Under the pieces are notes generated by a model, which worked only from the letters and a program-made list of their open reading frames with translations, did not search any database and was not told the origin of the DNA. Both the position numbers and the translations under genes were made by a program. A stretch of 64,000 nucleotides of DNA. Origin: Tistrella bauzanensis. Its GTDB lineage: Bacteria; Pseudomonadota; Alphaproteobacteria; Tistrellales; Tistrellaceae. Positions 51,399 to 60,972 of this stretch are shown here, piece after piece; the stretch's first letter is position 1; each line of letters opens with the position of its first letter. Location of the stretch: positions 1 to 64,000 of the forward strand of contig NZ_BMDZ01000006.1 of NCBI RefSeq assembly GCF_014636235.1, written 5' to 3'.

Positions 51399-53069
51399 AT
51401 GACACGGTTCACGACCGCCGCCGGCCTGTCCCGGCGCTCGGCATTGAAGCTTGGCGGCATCGCAGGCATGGCCAGCCTTGTCACCATCCACACCGGCCGG
51501 CGGAGCTTCGCCTCGGCGGCCGGCATCTATGAACTGGCGATCACCGCCGATCGCATCATCATCGACGGGGTCAGCAGCAAGGCCATCATGATGGGCGGAA
51601 CGGTTCCCGCCCCCACCATGCGCTGGCGGGAAGGCGAGGAGGTGGTGGTTCATGCCACCAACCGGCTGGACGAGCCGACATCGATCCATTGGCACGGGCT
51701 GCTGATCGCCGGCGTCATGGATGGCGCGCCCGGCTTCAACGGCTATGTCGCCATTCAACCGGGAGAGACCTATACCTATCGCTTCCGGCTGCGCCAGTCG
51801 GGCACCTACTGGTATCACAGCCATTCGGCGCTTCAGGAACAGGCCGGCATGTATGGCGCCATCGTGATCGACCCGGCGGGGCCCGAGCCGGTGCGGGCCG
51901 ATCGTGATTACGTGGTGGTGCTGTCGGACCACACGGCCGAAGACCCGATGCGGGTGATGTCCAACCTGAAGGGGGATGCGGGCTATTACAACCAGGCCCA
52001 GCGGACGCTGATGGATTTCGTCCGCGACGCCCGCGACAGCGGCTTCAACGCCGCCCTGTCCGACCGCCTCGACTGGGGGGCCATGCGGATGGACCCGACC
52101 GATCTGGCCGATGTCTCCGGCTATCGGTTTCTGGTCAATGGTCGCGGACCGGAGGACAACTGGACCGGGCTGTTCACACCCGGAGAGCGGGTGCGCCTGC
52201 GGATCATCAATGCCTCGGCGATGAGCATCTTCGATGTCCGGATCCCGGGCCTGCCGATGACGGTGTTCGCGGCCGACGGCCAGACCGTTCAGCCGGTCAG
52301 GGTCGACGAGTTCCGCTTCGGCGTGGGCGAGACCTATGATGTCGTGGTTCTGCCGCGCGAGGACCGGGCCTATACGATCCTCGCCGAACCGATCGATCGC
52401 ACAGGCCATGCCCGCGCCACGCTGGCACCGCGTCCCGGCATGTCCGGCCCACTTCCCGAACCGCGCCCGCGCACCCTTCTGACCATGGCCGACATGGGAA
52501 TGGGCATGGACGGCATGGACCATTCCCGAATGGCGATGACCGGTGACGGCATGGCCGGGATGGATCACGCGACCATGGCGATGGCGGATACCACCGATCT
52601 TGGCCGTCCGCTGGGCTGGGCGGATGCATCCACGCCCCCCGGCGACAAGGCGCTCGACTATGCCGATCTGGTGTCCGCGACGGTCAATGGCGATGATCGC
52701 GCGCCCGATCATGTGATCGAGGTTCAACTGACCGGCATCATGGACCGCTATATGTGGAGCCTGAACGGCCGGCCTTTCGGCAAGGATCAGCCGATCCGGG
52801 TCCGGCAGGGCGACCGCATCCGGATCACCTATGTCAACACCACCATGATGGCGCATCCCATGCACCTCCACGGCATGTTCGTGGCGCTGGAGAACGGACA
52901 GGGGCGGCGCATGCCGCGCAAGCATGTGGTGCTGGTGCCGCCGGGCAGGACCATGTCGGTCGTGCTGACGGCCAGCGAGCCGGGCGAATGGCCCTTCCAC
53001 TGCCATCTGCTCTATCACATGGCCGCCGGCATGATGACCCGCTTCATCGTCGACGATCAGACCACGTGA
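51399..53069 (+). CDS. copA: Periplasmic multicopper oxidase CopA
   Basis: A 556-residue multicopper oxidase that oxidises Cu(I) in the periplasm, exported by Tat: SRRSALKLGG matches the twin-arginine motif. Seen: T2/T3 copper ligands SIHWHGLL and YWYHSHSALQEQAGMYG near the N-terminus, HPMHLHGMF and EWPFHCHLLYHMAAGMM near the C-terminus (the last with the T1 Cys-His). A Met-rich segment (MADMGMGMDGMDHSRMAMTGDGM region, about 362-395) lies between domains, as in PcoA/CopA. GGGAGG at 51388-51393 fixes ATG 51399. CopB follows 10 bp after the stop. Confidence 0.93.
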   Translation: MTRFTTAAGLSRRSALKLGGIAGMASLVTIHTGRRSFASAAGIYELAITADRIIIDGVSSKAIMMGGTVPAPTMRWREGEEVVVHATNRLDEPTSIHWHGLLIAGVMDGAPGFNGYVAIQPGETYTYRFRLRQSGTYWYHSHSALQEQAGMYGAIVIDPAGPEPVRADRDYVVVLSDHTAEDPMRVMSNLKGDAGYYNQAQRTLMDFVRDARDSGFNAALSDRLDWGAMRMDPTDLADVSGYRFLVNGRGPEDNWTGLFTPGERVRLRIINASAMSIFDVRIPGLPMTVFAADGQTVQPVRVDEFRFGVGETYDVVVLPREDRAYTILAEPIDRTGHARATLAPRPGMSGPLPEPRPRTLLTMADMGMGMDGMDHSRMAMTGDGMAGMDHATMAMADTTDLGRPLGWADASTPPGDKALDYADLVSATVNGDDRAPDHVIEVQLTGIMDRYMWSLNGRPFGKDQPIRVRQGDRIRITYVNTTMMAHPMHLHGMFVALENGQGRRMPRKHVVLVPPGRTMSVVLTASEPGEWPFHCHLLYHMAAGMMTRFIVDDQTT

Positions 53070-53079
53070 GGGCCCGGCC

Positions 53080-53817
53080 ATGACAGTGCACGCAAGACGC
53101 CAGGGCCTGATTACCGCGATGACCCTGCTGCCGATCCTGGCAGCCCCGCCGGCAGAGGCCGCCGAAGCCGGCCAGATCTTCACCTTTTTACAGGCGGAAC
53201 AACTGGAACGGCGGTCGCGCGACGGCGCCGACAGCCTGAACTGGGACATCCAGGGCTGGATCGGCACCGACGACCATCGCGCATGGTTGAAATCCGAGGG
53301 CGAGACCACCGACCGCGGCCGGCTGGCCGAGGCCGAAATCCAGCTGCTTTACAGCCGCAGGCTGGATGCCTTCTACGATCTTCAGGCGGGGCTGCGCTAT
53401 GACCCGGAACCGGCTGGCGATGATGGCGCTCCGGCACGGAGCTTCGCCGTGCTGGGCATACAGGGTCTGGCGCCGCAGTGGTTCGAGGTCGGCGCCTCGG
53501 CCTTTGTCAGCCATGACGGCGAGGTCTCGGCCCGGCTCAACGCCGGTTACGATCTGTCCGTCACCCGCCGGCTGGTGCTCCAGCCGACGGCCGAGCTGAA
53601 CGTCGCCCTTCAGGACGTGCCGGAACGGGGCGTCGGATCGGGGGTGAACGATCTGGAACTGGCGCTGCGGCTCCGCTATGACCTCACCCGCAAGATCGGA
53701 CCTTATATAGGCGTCAACTGGCGACGGATGATGGGGCAGACCGCGCGTCTGGCCCGGGAGGATGGCGAGGATGACGACGACCTCGCCGTCGTGACCGGCA
53801 TCCGGCTCTGGTTCTGA
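53080..53817 (+). CDS. copB: Outer-membrane copper resistance protein CopB
   Basis: A 245-residue outer-membrane beta-barrel partner of CopA. A signal peptide (LITAMTLLPILAAPPAEA) leads into alternating strands: QGWIGTDDHRAWLKSEGE, AEAEIQLLYSRRLDAFYDLQAGLRYD, FEVGASAFVSHDGEVSARLNAGYDL and the C-terminal IGPYIGVNWRRMMGQTARLA...VVTGIRLWF, ending in aromatic Phe as barrel proteins do. It is shorter than many CopB proteins because it lacks a long N-terminal Met-rich part. It ends the copper operon; a convergent gene begins 15 bp away on the other strand. Confidence 0.9.
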   Translation: MTVHARRQGLITAMTLLPILAAPPAEAAEAGQIFTFLQAEQLERRSRDGADSLNWDIQGWIGTDDHRAWLKSEGETTDRGRLAEAEIQLLYSRRLDAFYDLQAGLRYDPEPAGDDGAPARSFAVLGIQGLAPQWFEVGASAFVSHDGEVSARLNAGYDLSVTRRLVLQPTAELNVALQDVPERGVGSGVNDLELALRLRYDLTRKIGPYIGVNWRRMMGQTARLAREDGEDDDDLAVVTGIRLWF

Positions 53818-53832
53818 CCGGAGCGGCAGCGG

Positions 53833-54324
53833 TCAGCGCGGCTGGTGATCGACCTCTGGTCCGGGCAGGGCCTCGGCACGCGCCATCACCTCTCCGGCCG
53901 CCGCCTCGATCTGGCGCAGGCGCGCCGCACGCTGGTTCAGGTCGTCGACGATGCCGGTCAGCCGATCGGAATGGGTCGACAGCCGGTGGCGCTGGTCATC
54001 CAGCCGGCGGGACTGATCGGCCAGATTGCCTCGCGCCGTCGCAAGCTCGACGCCGGCGGCGTTGATCGACGCCATGGCCCGTGCCAGCCGCTCGGTCGCG
54101 CGGCTGCGGCGATCGAAAGCCACCACCTGCCCGCCAGCAGCGGCGGTGGCAGCCTGCGCCCCGCCATCATCATCGCGATCAGGTGCCGGGGCCATGCCGG
54201 CGCCAGCCTTGCGGGTATTCTCGACCAGTACCCGCAAGGCCTGTTGCCGGCGGTGGGCGCCCAGATGAACGATCTTGGTATCCTGCCGCCTGGCCACAGT
54301 GGTATCGGCGCCTGAATGTCTCAT
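53833..54324 (-). CDS. Hypothetical coiled-coil protein
   Basis: A 163-residue protein with a disordered first half and a C-terminal heptad-rich coiled coil (RLARAMASINAAGVELATARGNLADQSRRLDDQRHRLSTHSDRLTGIVDDLNQRAARLRQIEAAAGEVMARAE). No family is recognised and no membrane segment is visible. TGAGGACAGAGAC before ATG 54324 gives a reasonable ribosome-binding site (GAGGA). It is convergent with copB and lies downstream of the chemoreceptor on the same strand with a 149-bp gap, so its promoter is probably in that gap. Confidence 0.55.
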   Translation of the reverse strand: MRHSGADTTVARRQDTKIVHLGAHRRQQALRVLVENTRKAGAGMAPAPDRDDDGGAQAATAAAGGQVVAFDRRSRATERLARAMASINAAGVELATARGNLADQSRRLDDQRHRLSTHSDRLTGIVDDLNQRAARLRQIEAAAGEVMARAEALPGPEVDHQPR

Positions 54325-54473
54325 GTCTCTGTCCTCATTTGCAGCAGGGCCTGCCCAGCCCGTCTATGTCTAAAGAACTGGGCTGGCCCCGGCTTCAAAC
54401 AAGATACAATTGCCGCGAATGAGTCCTGTCACACTCAACGTATCGTGGGCGCTATTACTGCGAAATGCGATCG

Positions 54474-56681
54474 CTATGCACGCCGGAGTCTGTTGAGGAA
54501 CCCCCCCATCGAGTTGTCCAGATTGCCGGATGCGGCGCCCAGCGCGTCGGCCGCGTGGCGCACCTGCTGGGCACCTTCCGCCGTCTGGCGGCTGGCATCG
54601 GCGACGTCGGCGATCGAGCCCGACACCTCGCGGGAGCCGGCGGTGAGTTCCGACACGCTGCGGGCGATCTCCTGGGTGGCGCTGCCCTGCTCCTCGACCG
54701 CCGCCGCGATCGCGCCGGCGATTTCATTCAGCCGCAGGATGGTGTCGCGCACCGCCCGGATGGCCGCCACCGCCTCGCCGGTGCGGCTCTGGATCGCCTC
54801 CACCCGCTGACTGATCCGGCCGGTCGCCTTGGCGGTTTCGGCCGCCAGCGTCTTCACCTCGCCCGCCACGACCGCGAAGCCCTTGCCGGCCTCACCGGCA
54901 CGGGCCGCCTCGATGGTGGCATTCAGGGCCAGCAGATTGGTCTGGCCGGCGATCTCGCCGATCAGCCGCACCACCTCGCTGATCTCCTCGCTGGCCTTGC
55001 CCAGTTCCTCGACCGTCGCATCGGTGCGCTCGACCTGCGACACCGCACCGCGTGCGATGGTCGATGCCTCCTGCACCTGGGTTGCGATCTCGGCCACGGC
55101 GCCCGATAGCTGGCTGGTCGCGTCCGACACCGTCTCGGCATTGCGTTCGGCCTGCTCGCTGGCCGCAGCCACCGTCTGGGCGCGTTCATTGCCGCGGGCG
55201 GCCGCCGCTGACAGCTCGACCGCACTGCCACCCAGAGCACCGACCGCCTCGGCAAGCTGGTCGACCACGCCCTTCACCTCGGCCTCGAAGGTCGCGGCCA
55301 GTTCCAGCATGTCGGAACGGCGCAGAGCCGCCTGGCGGGCTTCCTCGTCCGCAGCCCGGCGCTTGGTTGCCTCGACCTCGGCGGTGGTGTCGCGGAACAC
55401 GCGTAGGGCATCGGTCATCCGGCCGATCTCGTCGCCGGCGGGCTTCGGCAGCGGTGCGTCCAGATCACCCGCCGCCACCGCCCGCATGGCGCCTTCCAGC
55501 CGCTTCAGCCGGCCGATCACCCGCCGCCCGACATAGCCCAGCGCGATGATCAGCGACACGGCGACACTGGCAATGGCCAGCGCCAGCAGCACCGTCCGGC
55601 TCTGTTCCAGATCCTCGGCGGTGCGAGCCCGCACCTCGGCGATGGCGCCGGAGGTCTGGAACACCAGGCCGTCGACGTCTTCGGCCAGCAGCACGCCGGC
55701 GTCACGCGCGGCTTCCAGCCGCTGCTCCACCTGCTCGATCGCCGTCACCTCGGCCACCCGCATCTCGAACACATTGGTCGGGTCGCCGGCCGTCGCGGCA
55801 GTGGTATAGCGGGCCACGGCCTCCAACAGCCGCTCCTTGGCGATCCGGTCGTCGAGCGCCTTGGTGTCGCGGTCCAGCGCATAGGCGGCGGCCGCCAACC
55901 GCTGGCGCAGCCGCTCAAGATGCTGGGCATTGGTGATGGTGGCGGTCTCATTGATGATGCCCTGGGCTGCCGCGATGTCGCCGCGCAGCTGAATGCTCAA
56001 CTGCAAAGCCGGCAGATGGCGGGCGGTCAGGTCGTGCACCGCATCCTGCAGGGTGCCCAGTTCGAACATGCCGGCGGTCGCCTCCGACCGGTTGCGGAAG
56101 TCCTGGGCAATGCGTTGCGCACCGGGTGAAATCGCCGCCAGATAGGTGTCGCGGGCGCCGGCCAGGTCACGGGTCACGGTCTCGCGGCGCTCGGTCAGGG
56201 TATAGCGCTGCTCCACCGCCTCCAGCAATTCGTTCAGCCGGGTGATCAGCGTGTCGGAATCCTCGGTGACAATGCCGATCAGGTCACCATCCAGCCCTGC
56301 CGATTGCAGGGCGGCCAGATCGCCGCGCATCGCGCCGATGGCCGCTGTGATCGCCTGACGCTCACCGTCGAGCGCTTCCGCCGACCCGGCGGCAGCCACG
56401 GCGGGGGCCAGCGCCGCCAGCACCTCGGCCTGCCGTGCCATGCGCAGCGCCGCTGTCAGCGGCCGCACGCCTTGTTCCTGCACCCGTTCAAAGCCACTCT
56501 CGACCCGATCATAGGAAATCCAGGCCACACCGCTTGCGATCACCGCCAGGATCGCCACGATCGCGAAGGCCAGGAACAGCTTCGGCCCCAGACCGATGCG
56601 ACCCAGCCGGCCGATCTTTCGCGGCGGCCGGTCGACCGGGGTCTCCGCAGCCTCAACCTCATCCAATGACTGATCGGTCAT
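54474..56681 (-). CDS. Membrane methyl-accepting chemotaxis protein
   Basis: A 735-residue chemoreceptor. Domains: a first transmembrane helix ([23 protein letters not shown], about 34-56), a large all-helical periplasmic sensor (about 57-365), a second transmembrane helix ([23 protein letters not shown]), a HAMP domain ([32 protein letters not shown]) and a cytoplasmic signalling domain with the tip [26 protein letters not shown]. The helical sensor without Cache-type strands suggests a four-helix or HBM-like bundle; the ligand is unknown. It is transcribed singly. With the soluble receptor at 34.2 kb this is the second chemoreceptor in the window. Confidence 0.93.
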   Translation of the reverse strand: MTDQSLDEVEAAETPVDRPPRKIGRLGRIGLGPKLFLAFAIVAILAVIASGVAWISYDRVESGFERVQEQGVRPLTAALRMARQAEVLAALAPAVAAAGSAEALDGERQAITAAIGAMRGDLAALQSAGLDGDLIGIVTEDSDTLITRLNELLEAVEQRYTLTERRETVTRDLAGARDTYLAAISPGAQRIAQDFRNRSEATAGMFELGTLQDAVHDLTARHLPALQLSIQLRGDIAAAQGIINETATITNAQHLERLRQRLAAAAYALDRDTKALDDRIAKERLLEAVARYTTAATAGDPTNVFEMRVAEVTAIEQVEQRLEAARDAGVLLAEDVDGLVFQTSGAIAEVRARTAEDLEQSRTVLLALAIASVAVSLIIALGYVGRRVIGRLKRLEGAMRAVAAGDLDAPLPKPAGDEIGRMTDALRVFRDTTAEVEATKRRAADEEARQAALRRSDMLELAATFEAEVKGVVDQLAEAVGALGGSAVELSAAAARGNERAQTVAAASEQAERNAETVSDATSQLSGAVAEIATQVQEASTIARGAVSQVERTDATVEELGKASEEISEVVRLIGEIAGQTNLLALNATIEAARAGEAGKGFAVVAGEVKTLAAETAKATGRISQRVEAIQSRTGEAVAAIRAVRDTILRLNEIAGAIAAAVEEQGSATQEIARSVSELTAGSREVSGSIADVADASRQTAEGAQQVRHAADALGAASGNLDNSMGGFLNRLRRA

Positions 56682-56868
56682 GTCTGCCCTGCCTCCCCTT
56701 GTGGTTTATTGCGGCCGTTCCGACCGTTCGCGGCGATGCTCTTACGGCACGCGTCCCGCGTGATCAACACCCGGTATCCCTATGCTGAACCCTTGAAGCT
56801 TAGGCGATCGTTAACACTCTGCGGAATTTGCGGATCCGGTGTCGTCGCAGATGCCACCGCTGCCAGCA

Positions 56869-57891
56869 TTACACCGGATCACAATCCGCAACAGCGTCGC
56901 GCAATGCCGCCATCAGTGCCGCAGCATCGCCATCCACCATCCAGCGCACCCGAACGTCCCGCGCCCGCCCCGCCGCCGGCGCGCCGTCACCGAAGCTCGC
57001 CAGGGTCTGGCCCCGGGCGGGGCCGCGCAGCACCACCGTCATCCGCCCGTCCACCCCAGCCACGGCATCGGGCGCCAGAAGATGGCCGATCACGCACGGG
57101 TCATGCAGGGGTGCCGCATCGGCCGGGGCGCCACCCATCCCCGGCAGCGGCGGTGTGCGATGACGCGACAGATAGGCGCCCAGCATGCCGGCGATCGCCC
57201 GGCCCGGCACGGTGCCGAGTGCCGCATAGCGCGCGATTTCGGCCGCATCGGCGCAGACCGTGTGGGTGAGAGTCAGGCCATAGACATGCAGCCGCGGCGC
57301 CACGTCGTCGGGCACGTCCAGCGCCGCCGCCACCCGGTCCAGCGCCTCAGGGTCGACAAAGGCATTGAATTCGGCCGCAGACGTGATGTTGCCGCGCGCG
57401 GCGCTGCCGACCATCGCCCGCACCTCCAGCAACCCGTCGACGATGTCGGGTGCCAGGATCAGCGCCGCCGCCAGATTGGTCAGCGGCCCCAGGGTCACCA
57501 GCCTGACCGGCCGGCCCTGGGCCGCCGCCCGGCGCAGCCGCTCGATCAGAAACGTCACCGCATGCGCCGGTTCCACGTCGCCGCGTGACGGCGGCAGCCC
57601 GGCGCCGTCCAGGCCATCCTGCCCGTGGATATCGGCAGCGTCGGTGGTGCCGCCCGTCAGGGGCGCCGGACAGCCGGCATGGATCGGCAGCGCCGCCGCA
57701 TCCAGCCCGGTGGCATCGCGGATCCGCAAGGCATTGGCGCGGGTGAAACCCAGCCCGACATTGCCCGCGACCACCGTCACCGCTTCCAGCCCCAGCCGCT
57801 GGCGGGCGCCGATGGCCGCGAACAGTGCATGGGCATCGTCGACGCCGGGATCGCAATCGATGATCAACGGGGGGATGGCGGCAACAGGCAT
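56869..57891 (-). CDS. Nucleoside hydrolase (inosine-uridine preferring type)
   Basis: Hydrolyses the N-glycosidic bond of ribonucleosides to ribose and base. The 340-residue protein starts with the calcium-binding motif LIIDCDPGVDDAHALFAA, then TVVAGNVGLGFTRANALRI, LVTLGPLTNLAAAL and a central EFNAFVDPEALDRV, and ends with a region containing DPCVIGHLL (active-site/metal Asp and His). This is the full nucleoside hydrolase pattern. It is a single minus-strand gene, close to no other salvage gene. Substrate preference among purine and pyrimidine nucleosides cannot be read. Confidence 0.93.
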   Translation of the reverse strand: MPVAAIPPLIIDCDPGVDDAHALFAAIGARQRLGLEAVTVVAGNVGLGFTRANALRIRDATGLDAAALPIHAGCPAPLTGGTTDAADIHGQDGLDGAGLPPSRGDVEPAHAVTFLIERLRRAAAQGRPVRLVTLGPLTNLAAALILAPDIVDGLLEVRAMVGSAARGNITSAAEFNAFVDPEALDRVAAALDVPDDVAPRLHVYGLTLTHTVCADAAEIARYAALGTVPGRAIAGMLGAYLSRHRTPPLPGMGGAPADAAPLHDPCVIGHLLAPDAVAGVDGRMTVVLRGPARGQTLASFGDGAPAAGRARDVRVRWMVDGDAAALMAALRDAVADCDPV

Positions 57892-58079
57892 CAGACGGCT
57901 TTCGGCGGTGGCGCCGCCATCACAGGCGGGCCGGGGCTGAAGGACGGGTCACAGAGTGGCATGCACGGCGGATCACCGGAAGCCCTGCTGAACGTGGTAT
58001 GGACGCCGGCGGTTGGACACCTTAGGATAGTGGAACTGTCGGGCTTGGACGATAGGGGCCCGCACTGGTGACAACTGTT

Positions 58080-58133
58080 GCACTGGCGATAGCAGACGCA
58101 CCGGCGATAACGGTCGCATTGGCGATAACGGCT
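58080..58133. repeat. 18-bp tandem repeat, three units
   Basis: Units 58080-58097, 58098-58115 and 58116-58133 of type gcaytGGCGATAacrgyc, ending 19 bp before the start codon of the MFS gene at 58153. Confidence 0.85.
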
Positions 58134-58152
58134 TTGGAGTATCCCACCCTCG

Positions 58153-59370
58153 ATGACTGCAACCGCCCCCGCCGATGCGGCCCAGGGCGGCAGCCGGCGT
58201 TCCATCGCCCTGCTGTCGCTCTCCCAGGGCTTCTACACTGTCATGACCATGCTGCTGGTCACGGTTTCGGGCCTTGCGGGCTATATGCTGGCCGAGGACA
58301 AGAGCCTCGCCACCCTGCCTTTCGCGCTGACCTTCATCGCCAACACCGCCACCACCATTCCGGCATCAATGCTGATGGCGCGGGCCGGGCGGCGCACCGG
58401 TTTCGCGATCGGCGCCAGCTTCGGCATCGCCGGCGCGCTGGTGGCGGCGGCATCGATCGCGATCGGCAGCTTCCTGCTGTTGTGCGCGGCCATGGTTCTG
58501 GTCGGCATGTCGAACGGCTTCAGCGTGTTTCTGCGCCATGCCGCCGGCGAGGCGGCACCGCGCGGGCGTGAGGCGCGGGCGATCGCACTGGTCATCTCAG
58601 GCGGGCTGATGGCGGCATTGGTCGGGCCCACGCTGGCACGGGCCTCGCGCGATGCCATCGCGCCCTATCCATTCCTTGGCACCTATCTGGTGATCGCCGG
58701 GGCGGCGACCCTGATGCTCGTGGCGGCATTGTCGCTGGACATGCGCCGGCCCGCCGGCCCGCCCAAATCACTGTCCGGCGGCCTTGGCGCCGCCTTCCGG
58801 CGCCCGCGCTATGTCATCGCGGTCATGGCCGGCATCACATCCTATACGGTCATGAACCTGCTGATGACCGCGACGCCGCTGGCGATGGCCGCCTGCGGGC
58901 TGGATTTCGCCAACACTGCGCAGGTCATTCAATGGCATGTGCTCGGCATGTTCGCCCCGGCGCTGATCGTGGGTCGGCTGATCGAGCGTTTCGGCCTGAT
59001 GCCAGTGATGTTCGGCGGCTGCATCCTGATGGCGATGGCCATTGGCGTCGGCGCATCCGGCATCAGTCTCTGGCACTTCCGGATCAGCCTCACCCTGCTC
59101 GGGCTGGGCTGGTCGGCGCTGTTCGTGGGTGCGACTACTCTGGTATCGCTGTCGCTGCTGCCGGCCGAACGTGGCCCCGGCCAAGCCGCGAACGACTTCA
59201 TCGTCTTCGGGCTGGTGGCGCTGTCGGCTTTCTTCTCGGGCCAGTTGATCGAGCGTTTCGACTGGGCGACGCTGACCATGGCGGCACTGCCGCCGGTCGC
59301 CATCACCGCCTGCGCCCTGGGCTGGCTGTGGGCGATGGACGGCACCCGGCCAAGAGCGGTGGGCGCCTGA
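58153..59370 (+). CDS. MFS transporter
   Basis: A 405-residue major facilitator with about 12 transmembrane helices, e.g. MTMLLVTVSGLAGYMLAED, GFAIGASFGIAGALVAAASIAIGSFLLL, AIALVISGGLMAALVGPTLA, and in the second half VMFGGCILMAMAIGVGASGI and VSLSLLPAERGPGQAANDFIVFGLVALSAFF. A MLMARAGRRTGF loop after helix 2 is the typical MFS A-motif position. The family is not one I can name by substrate. It is a single gene with a 261-bp upstream region holding an 18-bp triple repeat. Confidence 0.88.
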   Translation: MTATAPADAAQGGSRRSIALLSLSQGFYTVMTMLLVTVSGLAGYMLAEDKSLATLPFALTFIANTATTIPASMLMARAGRRTGFAIGASFGIAGALVAAASIAIGSFLLLCAAMVLVGMSNGFSVFLRHAAGEAAPRGREARAIALVISGGLMAALVGPTLARASRDAIAPYPFLGTYLVIAGAATLMLVAALSLDMRRPAGPPKSLSGGLGAAFRRPRYVIAVMAGITSYTVMNLLMTATPLAMAACGLDFANTAQVIQWHVLGMFAPALIVGRLIERFGLMPVMFGGCILMAMAIGVGASGISLWHFRISLTLLGLGWSALFVGATTLVSLSLLPAERGPGQAANDFIVFGLVALSAFFSGQLIERFDWATLTMAALPPVAITACALGWLWAMDGTRPRAVGA

Positions 59371-59420
59371 TCCGCACCACTCCCGCCGATCACACCCGGG
59401 CGCCGCGGATCACACCCGGA

Positions 59421-60707
59421 TCATCCCTTCTCCGCCTCGGCCGCCGGGCGCCCCTGCCCCAGCGTGCGGATCGCAACCGCCGCCACCAGACACAGCGCGC
59501 CGGCCACGAAGAATGCCGGCAGATAGCTGTCGAGCATGGTGCGCGACAGGCCGGCGCCGAAAGCGGCGGCGGCGGCCCCCATCTGGTGGCCGGCGAAGAT
59601 CCAGCCGAAGACCAGTGGCGCGCGTTCACGGCCGAAGCGGTCTGCGGTCAGCTTGATGGTCGGCGGCACGGTCGCGATCCAGTCCAGGCCATAGAACACC
59701 GCGAACAGCGACAGACCATAGAGCGTGAAATCCGAGAACGGCAGGAACAACAGCGATATGCCGCGCAGGCCGTAATACCAGAACAGCAGCCAGCGATTGT
59801 CATAACGGTCCGACAGCCAGCCCGACCCGACCGTACCGATGAAGTCGAACACGCCGATCAGCGCCAGCAGCCCGGCCGCACGCACCGCCGGCACGCCGAA
59901 ATCCGCACAGAGCGGGATCAGATGCACCTGGATCAGGCCATTGGTGCTGGCACCGCAGATGAAGAAGGTGCCGAACAGCACCCAGAACACCCGGGTGCGA
60001 GCGGCGTCACGCAAGGCATCAATGGCGGCGAAGGCGACCGAGCGGCCCGACGCCGCCGCCGGCGGCGCCACCTCGGTCTCGCCATAGGCCGGCAGGCCCA
60101 GATCCGACGGGCGGTCGCGCATCAAAGCCAGCACCGCCAGCGCCGCCACCACCATCAACCCGCACAGCAGCATCAATGCCGTCCGCCAGCCGGTTTCCTC
60201 GGCGATATAGGCAAGCAGGGGCATGAAGATCAACTGGCCGGTCGCCGAGCTTGCGGTCAGCAGGCCGATGACCAGCCCGCGGCGATGGGTGAACCAGCGG
60301 GTGGCGACCGTGGCGCCCAGCACCAGAGCGGTCAGCCCGGTGCCGATCCCGACGACCACGCCCCATAGCAGGATCAACTGCCACAGCTGGGTCATCGCCA
60401 TCGACAATGCCAACCCGCCCGCGACCAGCGACAGCGAGGTCAAGGTCATCCGCCGCACGCCGAAACGGTTGATCAGCGCCGCCGCGAACGGCCCCATCAA
60501 CCCGAACAGCAACAGCCGGATTGCCATGGCCAGCGAGATATCGGCGGTTTCCCAGCCGAATTCCGCCTGCAACGGCAGCAGAAGCACGCCGGGCGCGCCG
60601 ACGGCGCCGGCCGAGATCAGCATGGTCAGGAAGGTGACGGCCGCCACCACCCAGCCGTAGTGGACCTGGCGGCGGGCCAATGCGGCCGCGATGCGGGGGG
60701 TGGACAT
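59421..60707 (-). CDS. MFS transporter, divergent from a TetR regulator
   Basis: A 428-residue 12-helix major facilitator. Seen: HYGWVVAAVTFLTMLISAGAVGAPGVLLLPL, the loop AALINRFGVRRMTL, AVTIVATRWFTHRRGLVIGLLTAS-type central loop (TVATRWFTHRRG) and GVFDFIGTVGSGWLSDRYDNRW. Monocarboxylate or oxalate-formate type transporters have such GWVVA starts, but the substrate is not fixed. The frame is open upstream to 60974; ATG 60707 begins MSTPRIAAALARR. The TetR gene diverges from it across 265 bp with two GATGAT-N4-ATCAT operators, so the pair is most likely a regulated efflux or uptake unit. Confidence 0.9.
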   Translation of the reverse strand: MSTPRIAAALARRQVHYGWVVAAVTFLTMLISAGAVGAPGVLLLPLQAEFGWETADISLAMAIRLLLFGLMGPFAAALINRFGVRRMTLTSLSLVAGGLALSMAMTQLWQLILLWGVVVGIGTGLTALVLGATVATRWFTHRRGLVIGLLTASSATGQLIFMPLLAYIAEETGWRTALMLLCGLMVVAALAVLALMRDRPSDLGLPAYGETEVAPPAAASGRSVAFAAIDALRDAARTRVFWVLFGTFFICGASTNGLIQVHLIPLCADFGVPAVRAAGLLALIGVFDFIGTVGSGWLSDRYDNRWLLFWYYGLRGISLLFLPFSDFTLYGLSLFAVFYGLDWIATVPPTIKLTADRFGRERAPLVFGWIFAGHQMGAAAAAFGAGLSRTMLDSYLPAFFVAGALCLVAAVAIRTLGQGRPAAEAEKG

Positions 60708-60756
60708 GGGGTGTGCGGCTCCTGATCTGCCGCCGGGTCCGCCTGGGAGCGGTGAC

Positions 60757-60801
60757 GGGCGGGGGGATGACGGGCTGGGGGATGACGGGCTGGGGGATGA
60801 C
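60757..60801. repeat. 15-bp tandem array, three units
   Basis: Units 60757-60771, 60772-60786 and 60787-60801 of gggctgggggatgac (first unit with a G-run variant). Lies in the leader of the minus-strand MFS gene. Confidence 0.9.
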
Positions 60802-60851
60802 GGGCTAGCGCGGCATCGGCGTTGGTTGCCCGCAAACGTCGTTCGATTTAT

Positions 60852-60896
60852 GATGATGGTGATCATCGGATTATAGTATTGATGATGAACATCATA
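60852..60896. promoter_or_regulatory. Two TetR-type operators in the divergent promoter
   Basis: GATGAT-ggtg-ATCATC (60852-60867) and GATGAT-gaac-ATCATa (60881-60896) are inverted repeats with the same arms, 29 bp centre to centre. The AT-rich spacer contains attata (TATAAT on the minus strand, 60870-60875), a good -10 for the MFS gene. They most likely bind the product of the divergent TetR gene. Confidence 0.7.
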
Positions 60897-60972
60897 ATTG
60901 AAGTCAAGCGCCGATCCGACATCCCCAGGCCGGCCGTTCCATGACCGGCCTGGCGCGACAGCCGGGACGCGC

